NCBI GenBank assembly: GCA_900555015.1
Contig: USJL01000004.1
Coordinates: 1-64,000, forward strand
Length of the DNA stretch: 64,000 nucleotides
Reading direction: 5' to 3'
From: an uncultured Oscillospiraceae bacterium
GTDB taxonomy: Bacteria; Bacillota; Clostridia; Oscillospirales; Acutalibacteraceae
Shown: positions 44,005-54,600 of the stretch, in pieces
Layout of the letters: each line of letters begins with the position of its first letter
Position numbering within the stretch: the stretch's first letter is position 1
Notes under the pieces: generated by a model
What the model saw: only the letters and a program-made list of their open reading frames with translations
Database searches by the model: none
What the model was told of the DNA's origin: nothing
Made by a program: the position numbers and the translations under genes

Positions 44005-44534
44005 TGAATGGTTTTCCTAATGCTTTCAGCAGTTTGTTTATCTGCAAGTGCTTTAACAATTTCAAACCCGAATTCAAGAGAAACACCTGCACCTTTTGCC
44101 GTAATATAATTTTCATCCTTAACAACATATTCTTGCGATAAATTTGCACCGTCAAGATACTTTTCAAAACCGGGGAAACAAATTGCATTTTTATTTTTCA
44201 AAATCCCTTTTTTACCAAGTAAAGAAGGTGCGGCACATATTGCGCAAATCAACAGCCTATCTTTTGCTGCTTTATCAATAACAGTACTAACAAATTCGGA
44301 TTTTTCCAAATTTTCAACGCCTAATCCGCCGCCGGGCAAAATTATACATTCGGCATCAGAATAATCAAATTCATCACATGTTACATCTGCAACCAAAGGC
44401 ACGCCATTTGAAGAAACAACGGTTTTGCCTGTAACACCAACTGTTTTTATTTCAATTTTTGCCCGTCTTATAATGTCAACCGGCGCCATTGCTTCAACAA
44501 TTTCAAATCCGTCTGCTAAAAAAATATAAACCAT
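43995..44534 (-). CDS. DJ-1/PfpI family protein
   Basis: The 179-residue protein has the DJ-1 fold signatures: MVYIFLADGFEIVEAM with the conserved Glu, IILPGGGLG near 65, and the nucleophile elbow ICAICAAPSLLG with Cys 100. Members act in glyoxal or protein quality control; the specific reaction here cannot be told. It resembles the YajL/ThiJ subgroup by length. The ribosome-binding site is AAGGAG. Confidence 0.92.
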   Translation of the reverse strand: MVYIFLADGFEIVEAMAPVDIIRRAKIEIKTVGVTGKTVVSSNGVPLVADVTCDEFDYSDAECIILPGGGLGVENLEKSEFVSTVIDKAAKDRLLICAICAAPSLLGKKGILKNKNAICFPGFEKYLDGANLSQEYVVKDENYITAKGAGVSLEFGFEIVKALADKQTAESIRKTIQCK

Positions 44535-44539
44535 TTTTA

Positions 44540-45064
44540 TTACTCCTTAAAATTAAAACCGGTGTTTCCTATTTCAAAATTCTTGTTTGAAAAAACCATT
44601 CCTTTCGGATAATCAAAATCACTGCCATCATACAAATATTCTTTAATTTCTTTGTTTTCGTTAAAAGAAATATAATTTTCATATTTTTTATCACTGAATA
44701 ATTTTGTATCAAATCCGAACTTTTTATAATAATCAAACAAATTTAAATTTGCAGGTATAAGCCAAAGAAAATCTTTCATTTCTTCTTTGGCAAATTCAAT
44801 AAGTTTTGCTGCATATCCTTTTTTTCTGTAATCTTTAAGTGTTGCCACAGCGTAAATATATTCACCGCTTAAATTGCTGTATTTACAGTCTATCAAAAAA
44901 AGCATTGAAACCAGTTTACCGTTTACAAATAAACCAAGACATTTTTTATTTTTACAATTATTTAAAAAGAACATAATTTCTTCTTTGGTATCGCCGAAAA
45001 CATTATGCCAAACATTTATTATTTGTTCACTGTCATTGGTATATAAAATATTATAATCTGTCAA
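44540..45064 (-). CDS. GNAT family N-acetyltransferase
   Basis: The protein is about 174 residues from a TTG at 45064 that follows AGAGG at nine bases; an upstream in-frame TTG at 45073 touches the ribosome-binding site and is less likely. The acetyl-CoA loop is seen in YAVATLKDYRKKGYAAKLIEF (about 67-87). The C-terminal part is short. The substrate is unknown. It overlaps the upstream DUF2156-like gene by 14 bases. Confidence 0.8.
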   Translation of the reverse strand: MTDYNILYTNDSEQIINVWHNVFGDTKEEIMFFLNNCKNKKCLGLFVNGKLVSMLFLIDCKYSNLSGEYIYAVATLKDYRKKGYAAKLIEFAKEEMKDFLWLIPANLNLFDYYKKFGFDTKLFSDKKYENYISFNENKEIKEYLYDGSDFDYPKGMVFSNKNFEIGNTGFNFKE

Positions 45065-45947
45065 AAACCGCAACCTCTTTTTTTAACCATACAGTCGGAT
45101 GATATGACTGTTTTGCTTTTCTTAAACCTTCAATGCCCAAATCTTCTTCTCTGTTAATAAATTTATATCCTTTTTCAACAAGAACTTTAGCAAATTCCTG
45201 GTTAATTATGGCATATGCCCCCTGAATATCCGCAGGTGCTTTTTCAAAATGAGTTACAAAACAATCTTTATCGTGTTGCTCTCCGTAAGTATAAGCAACA
45301 GCCTTGCCGCCTATTCTTATTAAGCCGCCGAAAAATCCCAGTTCGGAATAATTTTCAAAGCCGGTTAAAACAGATTCAAATTCCAAAGAATAATCAGAGT
45401 CATTTTCATCTTTATTTTCAATCCAATCAGAATGTAACTCTATACACTCGTTAATATTGCTTTCATTAATAATTTCAAAATTCCAGTCCGGATTGTTTTT
45501 TTTAAAATTGGTAATATGGTTTCTTTTTGAATGATATTTTTTACCGGATAAATTTGCCAAATCAACTGCATTATAAATATAATCATTATCGCCGTCATCA
45601 TAATAGTAAGTAATATTATCCGAAAAATATTCATTTAACATTCTTTTATAATTTTCGGTTACACCGTAAAACTTAGGTATAACATTATTCTGCCTTGCAT
45701 CTTCAATTATTTGAAGCACGGCATTCTTAAAATCGCCGTTACCGATAGGTAAAGAATAGGCCATATCGCTGCCTTTTCCCCATCTGCAAATAAAAAAATC
45801 ATTATAACGTGAAATTTGAGTTCTGTAAGCAGTATGCCAAATATATTGAGTTCCGAATGTATATTCACAATTCATGCTATGAGCAAACTCAAAACATTTA
45901 TCTACCCAATGTTTATCGGAAATTTCAGGTACTTTGAATTCTAACAT
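45051..45947 (-). CDS. DUF2156/phosphatidylglycerol lysyltransferase C-terminal-like protein
   Basis: The 298-residue soluble protein resembles the double-GNAT domain found at the C-terminus of MprF-type lysyltransferases and in stand-alone DUF2156 proteins: NHITNFKKNNPDWNFEIINE, FGGLIRIGGKAVAYTYGEQ, HFEKAPADIQGAYAIINQEF and NREEDLGIEGLRKAKQSYHP. No membrane part is present. The acceptor is not known. It overlaps tmk by seven bases. Confidence 0.85.
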   Translation of the reverse strand: MLEFKVPEISDKHWVDKCFEFAHSMNCEYTFGTQYIWHTAYRTQISRYNDFFICRWGKGSDMAYSLPIGNGDFKNAVLQIIEDARQNNVIPKFYGVTENYKRMLNEYFSDNITYYYDDGDNDYIYNAVDLANLSGKKYHSKRNHITNFKKNNPDWNFEIINESNINECIELHSDWIENKDENDSDYSLEFESVLTGFENYSELGFFGGLIRIGGKAVAYTYGEQHDKDCFVTHFEKAPADIQGAYAIINQEFAKVLVEKGYKFINREEDLGIEGLRKAKQSYHPTVWLKKEVAVFDRL

Positions 45948-46606
45948 AATTCCTCTTTTAATAAATCAATAATTTTGTTATGAATTTCTTCTATTGAATA
46001 CGGATTAATGCCGTCAGAGCAAGAAATAACATCCCAATTCTGCTTTTTCGCAGCATACAGTGCCGATTCTCTGCACTTATTTAAAAATGCCACATTAGCC
46101 TCGTGAACGTCTTTTTTACCTTCATCGCCATTATATCTTTGAGTCATAAGTTTTTGCGATATTTCAACAGGCATGTCAAGATATATCACTCTGTCAGGTT
46201 TTGGAATCCCGATTTTATTATACTCAAAATCGGCACTCCAATCCAAATATTCATTCCATTTATCTTTTGGAATCTTTTCCATTTGATAAATGGAATTCGA
46301 TGTTGCATATCTGTCAGCCAATATAACTGCACCGGACTCATAATCATTACCCCAACCCAATTTGTAAGAAGCAAATCTGTCTACTGCATAGAAAGCACCG
46401 GCAGCATAAGCATTAACATCATCGGCTGATTTACCGAATTCACCGCCCAAATACATTTTTACCAATATACTGGAAGGGCTGTCATAATCCGGCAGCTTAA
46501 TTTTTTTATACGTAATGTTATTTTCATTAAAATACTTTTCAATCAATGCAACTTGCGTTGATTTTCCCGAACCGTCAAGTCCCTCAACAATAATTAACTT
46601 ACTCAT
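45941..46606 (-). CDS. tmk: thymidylate kinase
   Basis: Tmk phosphorylates dTMP. From the ATG at 46606 the product is 221 residues starting MSKLIIVEGLDGSGKSTQ, with the P-loop GLDGSGKST at 9-17, DRYATSNSIYQ and the DxP-type YLDMPVEIS. It carries a longer insert than E. coli Tmk around KKDVHEANVAFLNKCRE, a variant common in Clostridia. Its start overlaps the DUF896 stop by eight bases, so coupled translation is likely. Confidence 0.9.
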   Translation of the reverse strand: MSKLIIVEGLDGSGKSTQVALIEKYFNENNITYKKIKLPDYDSPSSILVKMYLGGEFGKSADDVNAYAAGAFYAVDRFASYKLGWGNDYESGAVILADRYATSNSIYQMEKIPKDKWNEYLDWSADFEYNKIGIPKPDRVIYLDMPVEISQKLMTQRYNGDEGKKDVHEANVAFLNKCRESALYAAKKQNWDVISCSDGINPYSIEEIHNKIIDLLKEELC

Positions 46607-46811
46607 GTTTTTTCTTTTGCACTTTCTTTTTATTTCCTTTTTCATCAACGATATAAGTGTTATTTAACTGCGCCTCTAAATTTTCTCTGAAACTTGCGAT
46701 ATAAATACTTCTTAATTCCGCCTGTTCAATTCGCTCGTCTGCAGTTAAACCTTCATTTTTTGATTTTCTTGACAATTCATTAATTCTCTTAATTTGTTCT
46801 TCAGTAACCAT
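46599..46811 (-). CDS. DUF896 (YnzC-like) small protein
   Basis: The 70-residue protein has the DUF896 pattern: EEQIKRINELSRKSKNEGLT, then ERIEQAELRSIYIASFRENL, forming two helices, and a Lys-rich tail. In Bacillus a related protein (YneA-operon YnzC) is linked to SOS/cell-division genes, but a function is not established. Its ATG overlaps the rpoD stop by one base. Confidence 0.9.
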   Translation of the reverse strand: MVTEEQIKRINELSRKSKNEGLTADERIEQAELRSIYIASFRENLEAQLNNTYIVDEKGNKKKVQKKKHE

Positions 46812-47944
46812 TAGTCTAAAAAGTCCTTTAATTTTTTACTTCTGCTTGGATGACGTAATTTTCTAAGCGCCTTTGCTTCAATTTGTCTAATTCTTTCTCT
46901 TGTTACGTTAAATTCCTTACCGACTTCTTCAAGAGTTTTAGGATTACCGTCTTCAAGACCGAAACGAAGAGATAAAACTTTTTCTTCTCTTGGAGTTAAT
47001 GTTTTAAGAACTTCAGAAAGTTGTTCTTTAAGCAGGCTCATTGAAGCTGCATCGGCAGGTGCAAGAGCATCATCATCCGGAATAAAATCTCCCAAATGAG
47101 AATCTTCCTCTTCACCGATTGGTGTTTCAAGAGAAACAGGTTCTTGTGCAACACGGAGAATCTCACGAACTCTGTCTGCCGGCATATCAAGGTACTCGGC
47201 AATTTCTTCAGGAGTAGGTTCTTTTCCGTTTTGATGAAGTAATTGACTATTTGCTTTCTTAACTTTATTAATTGTTTCAACCATATGAACAGGAATTCTT
47301 ATAGTTCTCGCTTGGTCAGCGATAGCACGTGTAATAGCTTGTCTAATCCACCAAGTAGCATAAGTTGAAAACTTAAATCCTTTTGTGTAATCAAATTTAT
47401 CTACTGCCTTTATAAGACCCATATTACCTTCTTGAATCAAATCAAGAAATTGCATTCCTCTGCCTACATAGCGTTTTGCAATGCTTACAACAAGACGAAG
47501 GTTTGCTTCAGCAAGACGTTTTTTAGCAACAGGATCATCGTCTGCAATTCTGATTGCATACTCAATTTCCTCTTCGGGAGTTAAAAGCGGAACTCGTCCT
47601 ATTTCTTTAAGATAAACTTTAACAGGGTCGTCCATTGCTGCATTATCATTTGTAGCAACAGTATCGGCAGCGTCTGTTTCCTTAGGCAAATCGACTTCAA
47701 GTGTTATACCGTCAAGTGCTTCGGATGAAAAATCATCAATAATATTGATATTTGCACCGTCGATTAAATCATTGAGCTTTTCAAGCTCATCAACATCAAG
47801 GTCAAGCTCAACAATAAGATTGTCTATTTCCTGAGCTGTTAAATGACCGGATGCTTTACCTTTTTCAACTAACTTTTTAAAAGCCGCTGTTTTTTTGTCT
47901 TCAGGTACCTGTTGATTTGGCATTACTTTGTTTTTGTTTTCCAT
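46811..47944 (-). CDS. rpoD: primary RNA polymerase sigma factor (SigA/RpoD)
   Basis: The 377-residue protein has a short Asp/Glu-rich region 1.1, region 1.2 [16 protein letters not shown], region 2 [17 protein letters not shown] and [14 protein letters not shown], region 3, and region 4.2 [20 protein letters not shown]. The lengths fit Bacillota SigA. It follows dnaG with 17 bases; the rpsU gene usually found before dnaG in such operons is not present here. Confidence 0.97.
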   Translation of the reverse strand: MENKNKVMPNQQVPEDKKTAAFKKLVEKGKASGHLTAQEIDNLIVELDLDVDELEKLNDLIDGANINIIDDFSSEALDGITLEVDLPKETDAADTVATNDNAAMDDPVKVYLKEIGRVPLLTPEEEIEYAIRIADDDPVAKKRLAEANLRLVVSIAKRYVGRGMQFLDLIQEGNMGLIKAVDKFDYTKGFKFSTYATWWIRQAITRAIADQARTIRIPVHMVETINKVKKANSQLLHQNGKEPTPEEIAEYLDMPADRVREILRVAQEPVSLETPIGEEEDSHLGDFIPDDDALAPADAASMSLLKEQLSEVLKTLTPREEKVLSLRFGLEDGNPKTLEEVGKEFNVTRERIRQIEAKALRKLRHPSRSKKLKDFLD

Positions 47945-47961
47945 TAATATACTCCTCTTAA

Positions 47962-49695
47962 TTATGTATTTGCAAACATTTTTCTAAACTCATCGTCGCT
48001 TAATCCGCTTGGCGATTTTTTGTTTGATTTTTCATATTCATCTTTAATAATCTTAACGCAATCGGCATACTCGGCTTTTGGATTTGCACTTTCTGTGCCC
48101 CGTGCCATAATGCCGGATAATTTTGCGGATTCATCCATTGTTAAAGAATCGCCGAAATTCATTAAATCGGCATCCTCACCGGATGAAATTTTTGAAATTA
48201 TTAAATCATAGCATTTTTTATAAAAGCCGCCGGACATTAAATCGCTATTAAAATTGCTTGAACTTTTATAGCAATCCGGATAATTTATAAGTAAATATAT
48301 AAAACGCTCTTCGGCTTTTATTTTCTTTGTGGTAGCATCATTATCATAACTGATTTTTGCATTACTTTTTAAATTATCTGAAATAATCTTATTATACTGC
48401 CTTCTTCTGTCACTATAGGATGTGCGTGAAACATAATTATCAAACTGTGCTTCTAAACTTCTTTTTTCAATCCCAAGTTCTTCGGAAATTCTTGATAAGT
48501 ACAAATCTTTCTCAATAGGATTTACACCTTTTAAAATTTTTATTACCTCATTTGCAAAATCCGACTTACCTTGCGTCGTATTAAGATTATACTTATTACG
48601 TAATTTCAAAATTTTATATTCAATTTCATTTGTTGCGCCGTCGAGCATTGCACCGAATTTCTCGGCACCGACCGTTTTAATAATTTCATCCGGGTCTTTT
48701 CCATAACTGAATGAAGGAACACGCACCTTAATATCTGTATTTTTAAACATTTCAACGGAACGCGCTACAGCCTTTTGCCCTGCTTCGTCGGCATCATAAG
48801 CCAATATAACCTCTTTTGCATAGCGGCATATTAATTTAACCTGTTCTTGCGTAAGTGCTGTTCCGCAGCCGGCAACGGCATTTGTAAAACCTGCTTGATG
48901 CATTGTTATTACATCCATATAACCTTCACAAAGAATAATCGTATCTTTTCCGCTGTCTTTTGCAAAATTTAACGCAAATAATTCATTGGTTTTTTTATAT
49001 GCCAATGTATCGTTTGTGTTAATATACTTTGGTTTACTGTCATCAAGAACTCTTCCGCCAAATGCAATAACATTACCGCGCACGTCAATAATCGGTGTCA
49101 TTACTCTTCCGCGGAATCTGTCATAATAACCTTTTTGACCTTTTGTAACCAAACCGGCTTCGGCAAGTTCAACATCTTTAAATCCTAAATTATGAAGATG
49201 GATTCTCAGTGCGTTCCATGTATTCGGCGCCATACCCAAACCAAAATGAGTAATTGTTTTTAATGAAAGTCCCCTGTTTACAAAATAATCAAGTCCTGCT
49301 TTTCCGTCTGAACTTATAAGATACGAATGATAAAACTTAGCTGCCTCTCTGTTAGCTTGAAGAATTCTGCGACGTTTTTTTGCAAAAGAATCATCAAAAC
49401 CCTGTTGAGGCATATCCAGCCCGGCTTTATCAGCTAAATATTTTACTGCGTCAATATAGTCTAAATTTTCAATTCTGCGAATAAAGCCAACGGCATCGCC
49501 GCCGGCACCGCAACCAAAACAATAAAAAGATTGAGTTTCCGGATAAACTGTAAAAGACGGTGTTTTTTCATTGTGAAAAGGACACAAACCAACAAAAGTC
49601 GAACCGCGTCTTTTCAAGCTCACATAACTTGAAACAATATCTTCAATATCTGTTTTATATTTTAATTCTTGTAAAAAAGTATCATTTAAAGCCAT
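47962..49695 (-). CDS. dnaG: DNA primase
   Basis: DnaG makes RNA primers for replication. The 577-residue protein has the CHC2 zinc motif (Cys 38, His 41, Cys 59, Cys 62: [11 protein letters not shown] and [11 protein letters not shown]), the RNA polymerase basic section, and a Toprim core with [13 protein letters not shown] and [11 protein letters not shown]. The C-terminal helicase-binding part is short and divergent. GGGGTG precedes the ATG. Confidence 0.97.
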   Translation of the reverse strand: MALNDTFLQELKYKTDIEDIVSSYVSLKRRGSTFVGLCPFHNEKTPSFTVYPETQSFYCFGCGAGGDAVGFIRRIENLDYIDAVKYLADKAGLDMPQQGFDDSFAKKRRRILQANREAAKFYHSYLISSDGKAGLDYFVNRGLSLKTITHFGLGMAPNTWNALRIHLHNLGFKDVELAEAGLVTKGQKGYYDRFRGRVMTPIIDVRGNVIAFGGRVLDDSKPKYINTNDTLAYKKTNELFALNFAKDSGKDTIILCEGYMDVITMHQAGFTNAVAGCGTALTQEQVKLICRYAKEVILAYDADEAGQKAVARSVEMFKNTDIKVRVPSFSYGKDPDEIIKTVGAEKFGAMLDGATNEIEYKILKLRNKYNLNTTQGKSDFANEVIKILKGVNPIEKDLYLSRISEELGIEKRSLEAQFDNYVSRTSYSDRRRQYNKIISDNLKSNAKISYDNDATTKKIKAEERFIYLLINYPDCYKSSSNFNSDLMSGGFYKKCYDLIISKISSGEDADLMNFGDSLTMDESAKLSGIMARGTESANPKAEYADCVKIIKDEYEKSNKKSPSGLSDDEFRKMFANT

Positions 49696-49805
49696 TAAAA
49701 CACCCCTTTCGTGAAAATTGTAAAATAAAGAAATATTTAAAAATAATCATAACATTCTTATAATTATACGCAAAAAAACAAAAAAATCCTTTAATTAATA
49801 TTATC

Positions 49806-49834
49806 TTGACTTGAAAGAATTAAAATATTATCAT
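49806..49834 (+). promoter_or_regulatory. promoter of the metallophosphoesterase gene
   Basis: TTGACT (49806-49811) and TATCAT (49829-49834) are 17 bases apart. The start of transcription would lie near the GAGGTAA ribosome-binding site, so the leader is very short. Confidence 0.5.
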
Positions 49835-49852
49835 CATATTGAGGTAAACAAT

Positions 49853-50710
49853 ATGAAATACATAATAATCATTGCAATTATTGTAGCAATATTTGCCTTT
49901 TGCTACTATGAAAACAACAAAATTGATATAACAAAATATGAACTTAATAATGAAAATGTATTTGATAAAATTAAAATTGTTCAACTTTCTGATTTACATT
50001 CAAAGCCTTTTTACAGAGCAATAGAAAAAATTAAAAAAATAAATCCTGATCTAATTGTGATTACAGGTGATTATATAAACGACCGTTGCAAGCGTAAAAA
50101 CGAAATGTTGGAATTTGGAAAAGCTCTGGTAAAAATTGCCCCTGTTTTTTACATTACCGGCAATCATGAAAGAAGACTTGATTGCTTTGAAGAACTTATG
50201 GAAGAATTAAGAAACATCGGTTTTAACGTTCTTTTGAATGAAGTGCAATCTATCAATATAAACAACACAGAAATCCATATTCTCGGCTTAGATGAAAATC
50301 AGGCAAACTTTGAAGATTACAAAGCAAGAAAAAAAGGCACATTTAAATACAAAGATATGAGTAAGTACTTTAGAAAGCTTGAAAATGCAAATGGAATCAA
50401 AATTGTTTTAAGCCACTTCCCTGAAAACTTCAAAGGGATTAAAGAAATGAATTACTCCCAATATGACTTTGATATTCAATTTTCGGGACATGCCCACGGA
50501 GGTCAATTTATATTACCATTTATTGGGCCTGTTTTTTCACCCGGTCAGGGTCTTTTTCCAAAATATGCAAAAGGTTCTTTCGGCACAAGACCAAAATTAA
50601 TAATCAGCCGAGGAATGGGAAATGCCGAATTTCCGTTGAGATTATTCAATCATCCTGAAATTAACGAAGTTACCATAAAAAATGATAACGCACAAAATAA
50701 AGCAGATTAA
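49853..50710 (+). CDS. membrane-anchored metallophosphoesterase
   Basis: From the ATG at 49853 (site GAGGTAA) the product is 285 residues. An N-terminal hydrophobic anchor (about 2-20) is followed by the calcineurin-type phosphoesterase motifs IVQLSDLHSKPF, VITGDYIND, YITGNHERRLD, VLSHFPENF and FSGHAHGGQF. It resembles YkuE-like enzymes acting outside the membrane, possibly on phospholipids or UDP-lipids; the substrate is unproven. It stands alone between dnaG and yigZ. Confidence 0.9.
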   Translation: MKYIIIIAIIVAIFAFCYYENNKIDITKYELNNENVFDKIKIVQLSDLHSKPFYRAIEKIKKINPDLIVITGDYINDRCKRKNEMLEFGKALVKIAPVFYITGNHERRLDCFEELMEELRNIGFNVLLNEVQSININNTEIHILGLDENQANFEDYKARKKGTFKYKDMSKYFRKLENANGIKIVLSHFPENFKGIKEMNYSQYDFDIQFSGHAHGGQFILPFIGPVFSPGQGLFPKYAKGSFGTRPKLIISRGMGNAEFPLRLFNHPEINEVTIKNDNAQNKAD

Positions 50711-50728
50711 AAATCTGCTTTATTTTTT
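50696..50728. terminator. terminator between metallophosphoesterase and yigZ-like gene
   Basis: AATAAAGCAGATT (50696-50708) pairs perfectly with AATCTGCTTTATT (50712-50724), followed by TTTT on the plus strand. It includes the stop codon of the metallophosphoesterase and can also serve the convergent gene. Confidence 0.9.
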
Positions 50729-51350
50729 ATACTTTTGAAAATTTTTCGCCAATTAAAACAGAAGTGTACAATCCGTTGCTGATATCGGTTAATTTTTCAT
50801 TAAAAAGCATTTCTTTATCTGCTTTAATTGAAAATTTAATGTTAATTTTATCGGTATATTCGGTATTTTCGATATTTGCACAAAAATCATTTAATAAAAT
50901 ATTTAAGCGCTCATAAAAAGAATAATCAATGCATACACTTAAAATTTTACATGGTGCCATGGTTATAATGTTACCCGAATTCAAAGCAATTTTAGAGCCA
51001 TGGGAATATGCACGAACAAGGCCGCCTGCACCAAGTAAAGTACCGCCAAAATAGCGAGTTACTACAACGCAAACATCAACCACGCCGTTTTTTAATAAAA
51101 CATCCAAAACAGGCACACCTGCGGTTCCCGACGGTTCACCATCATCACTGTAACGTTGAATATTATTTTCTCTAAGTATATATGCATAAACATTATGAGT
51201 GGCATCCCAATGTTTTGATTTAATTTTGCTAATAAAATCAGTTGCTTCGTCAACGGATTTTACAGGTTTGACATAACCGATAAATTTTGACTTTTTTTCT
51301 ACAAATTCGTCATTACTTTCAAATTCAACAGTTTTATATTCTTGTAACAT
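50727..51350 (-). CDS. YigZ/IMPACT family protein
   Basis: The 207-residue protein has the UPF0029/IMPACT signature: HNVYAYILRENNIQRYSDDG, EPSGTAGVPVLDVL and VVVTRYFGGTLLGAGGLVRAY, with a C-terminal DUF1949 section. The eukaryotic homologue modulates translation under stress; the bacterial role is not clear. A terminator lies directly upstream and leaves no space for a promoter, so expression may rely on read-through from rpmE. Confidence 0.92.
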   Translation of the reverse strand: MLQEYKTVEFESNDEFVEKKSKFIGYVKPVKSVDEATDFISKIKSKHWDATHNVYAYILRENNIQRYSDDGEPSGTAGVPVLDVLLKNGVVDVCVVVTRYFGGTLLGAGGLVRAYSHGSKIALNSGNIITMAPCKILSVCIDYSFYERLNILLNDFCANIENTEYTDKINIKFSIKADKEMLFNEKLTDISNGLYTSVLIGEKFSKV

Positions 51351-51365
51351 AATTAATCACCGAAG

Positions 51366-51392
51366 AAAAAAGGCAACGCAAAACTGCGTTGC
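51366..51392 (-). terminator. rpmE intrinsic terminator
   Basis: GGCAACGCA and TGCGTTGCC form a perfect 9-bp stem around GTTT, followed by TTTTTT on the minus strand. Confidence 0.92.
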
Positions 51393-51403
51393 CGAAAATT
51401 ACA

Positions 51404-51607
51404 TTAAGCTTTTTTTCCGTATCTTTTGTTAAATCTATCAACACGTCCGCCTGTATCAACAAGTTTTTGCTTGCCTGTGTAGAACGGATGACATTTTGAA
51501 CAGATATCAACTTTAAGTTCGCTCTTTGTGCTCTTTGTTTCATAAGTAGCACCGCATGCACACTTTACTGTGCAAGTATCGTAATTTGGATGAATTCCGT
51601 CTTTCAT
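51404..51607 (-). CDS. rpmE: 50S ribosomal protein L31
   Basis: From the ATG at 51607 (site GAGGTG) the product is 67 residues: [19 protein letters not shown], then [14 protein letters not shown] and [11 protein letters not shown]. The Cys pattern CAC...CSKC marks the zinc-binding form. An open extension of 17 codons upstream overlaps its promoter and is not translated. Confidence 0.97.
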   Translation of the reverse strand: MKDGIHPNYDTCTVKCACGATYETKSTKSELKVDICSKCHPFYTGKQKLVDTGGRVDRFNKRYGKKA

Positions 51608-51646
51608 TATTTTCACCTCGTTTGCAGTAATATTACAACATTTGGA

Positions 51647-51675
51647 ATGATACCACAATTAGCGTTAAAATGCAA
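51647..51675 (-). promoter_or_regulatory. rpmE promoter with extended -10
   Basis: TTGCAT (51675-51670) and TATCAT (51652-51647) are 17 bases apart on the minus strand, with TGTGG directly before the -10. The same -35, spacing and TGTGG occur in front of rpmB. Confidence 0.6.
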
Positions 51676-51689
51676 GTATTTTTTTTAAA

Positions 51690-54600
51690 TTATTCATAAC
51701 AACAAATTTTTCCAAGATGAAATGAATATAAAACTGCTTGTTTTACTTTTTTGTTAAGCGTTTTAGAAACAGCATTTTTATAAAATCCAATTTGATTTTT
51801 ATACATTTCAAGTAACTCATGTTCATCATTAACTTTATCGGTTTTATAATCAACAAGAACAAGTTCTCCGTTTTCTTCAAAAACGCAGTCGCAAATTCCT
51901 TGTATTAAAACCTCTTCGTCTGAATTAATTTCATTAAGTTGAGAAAGTTTAACAAAAGAAGAAACCTTCATTTCTCTGTGTATAACACTTGAATTAAACA
52001 TTCTTTTTGCAAATGACGATGAAAACAATTCTTTCAACGCCTTTTTATCTAAGCTGTTTGCCTGCTCATTTGAAATATATCCCAAACTTACAAGGCACGA
52101 AATTTCATTATCTAAATTATTTGTTGCGTTTTCATAATCACAAAACTGCATAAACATATGCATTGCTGTTCCCTTTTGACCGGGTGTCATTCCGCTTTTG
52201 TTTAAAAAGGCAGGTTTTTTTGTTGCAAAATATTTAAAAGATTTTTCTCTTTTATCGAGTTCGGAAGCGTTTCTTTTGGCACTTATTTCACTTAAATTCA
52301 TATACGGATATGTATAATCAAGTTTTTTTGTAACGGAATTTACAATGTCCATATTAGGCAAAACTTTTTCTACTTCAATTTCTTCAATCTTTATATCGTC
52401 ATCATCAACAAATTCAATTTTCATATCAAAATCAGATTGAACGGGTGTAATATTAAATTTAGTTTTTTCACGCAAAACTTTTCCGTTTTCATGAAGTAAA
52501 GCGGCAAGCAAGATATAATCGCCGTCCGAATCAAATCTTTTAATATAATACGGATTAATCGAATTACCGTTGATTTTAGATGCCAATTTATTAATTTTGC
52601 TTTCTATTGAGTTGCCGCAAGTTTCAAAAACAATGAATTGTTCTTTGGCTCTTGTTAAGGCAACGTACAAAACGCGCAAATTTTCACCGGCTGAATCTTC
52701 TTTGTTGCTTTTTTGAACCGCATAGTACGGAAGTGTAGGCGTTTGATACAAATATTCTTCATTATGTCTTTTAACGCCGATTCCGGAAGGTGAAAGCAAA
52801 AACTTATCGCTTAAACTTCTTGTATTATATTGACGTGCCGCGCCTGCTAACATAACAATAGGAAATTCCAATCCTTTTGAATGATGAATACTCATTAAAG
52901 AAACTGCATTTTCCATTCCGGAATTCAAAATTTGATTTTCTATACCCACACCTGTTGACTGAACTTTTGTTATAAGTCGCATAAAAGAAGTTAGCCCCAC
53001 ACTGTCGGATGCATCAAAATCTTCAGCAAATGCAATTAATGAATTAATGTTTTGACAGCGCTGTTCACCGTTTCCCATTGCCTTGGCAAAAGAATAAATA
53101 TTTTTATATTCGCACAAATACTTAATGAAATATGAAACAGACATTGTTACGGCGTTTTTGCGCAATATTTTTAAATCATTTAAAAAATTCTTAACCTTAT
53201 CTGTATCACTTCTGAGAACGGCGGAATACAGACTGCCTTTTTTTGAATTAATTCTTATTTGTGCCATTTCATCTGCACTGAATCCGTAAACAGCAGACAT
53301 CATAACAGAAAGCAATGCAACATCCTGCATAGGATTATCAATAATTTGCAAGTATGAAAGCAATAATTTAATTTCATTACATTCAAGCAAATTTGATTTA
53401 TCATCACAAACAACCGGAATTCCGAAAGAAGTTAAAATTTCATTATATTGACCTATATATTTTTTTGCTGAACGAAGCAAAATTGCAAAATCGCCATAAT
53501 CAACGTTTCTGAATTGCTTGTTTTTGGAATCCCATATTTGTTCTTTTGAATTAATCTTATTTAATATTGTTTTGGCAATACAAGTTGCCTCTTCTTCAAT
53601 ACTGTATTCGCTTTTAACATTATCTAAAATTTTAATTTGTACAGGCGGAATTTTTTCTTCTCCGTAATCTGCACCGTAATTTAAAAATTCATCTTTGTTA
53701 TATTCAATATCTCCAACTTCTTTTTTCATAATAACAGAAAACAAAAAGTTTACAAAGTCGCAAATACCCTTTCTTGAACGGAAATTCTTATCAAGAATAA
53801 TTTTTGCGTTATCACAATTAGAATCCGAAGGATTATATAAAGTATAAGTATTTTTCTTTTCATTAAATATTTCAGGCATAGCAAGACGAAAGCGATAAAT
53901 GCTTTGCTTAATATCCCCTACCATAAATCTATTATTTCCACTTGATAGTGCGGAAAAAATCATATCTTGGGCTTTGTTTGTATCTTGATATTCATCGATT
54001 AAAATCTCGTAAAAGTCTTTTTGCAAATCATTGGCAAAAGGTGTTATTTCCGCATTTCCTTTATCATCAAGATTATACAGCAAATCCACTGTAAAATGCT
54101 CTATATCTGAAAAAGTAAAAGCATTTTCGTTTTGCTTTAATTCAAAAAGCTCATTAGAAAAATCACACACCACTTCATATAGCCTATTTAATATCGGATA
54201 CAGTTCTTCTAAATCATCTTTATTATCGGACAAAGAAATACAAAAGTATTTTGATAAATCATTTGTTATGATTTTTTTGTACGTATTTCTTGCGGAAGAA
54301 ATTTCTTCCTTAACCGGTGATTCATAACCACGTTTTGAAGCAATTCTCATAAATGAAATGTTTTTATACATTTCAACAGCTTTATCCCAAGATAATTCAA
54401 GAGCAGATATTAAACCGTCAAAAATTAACATATCCGAATTTAAATTATTTAAATATCCATCATAAAGTTCATCGCTTTTATCAAGTATTTTTTTTGATTG
54501 ATTAATTAAATCTTTACCAAAATTCAAATACTCAATTACTTCATTTTTGATTTTAGCAAAATAAGGCGAATCTTCTGCCGATATTTTCGGATTATACATA

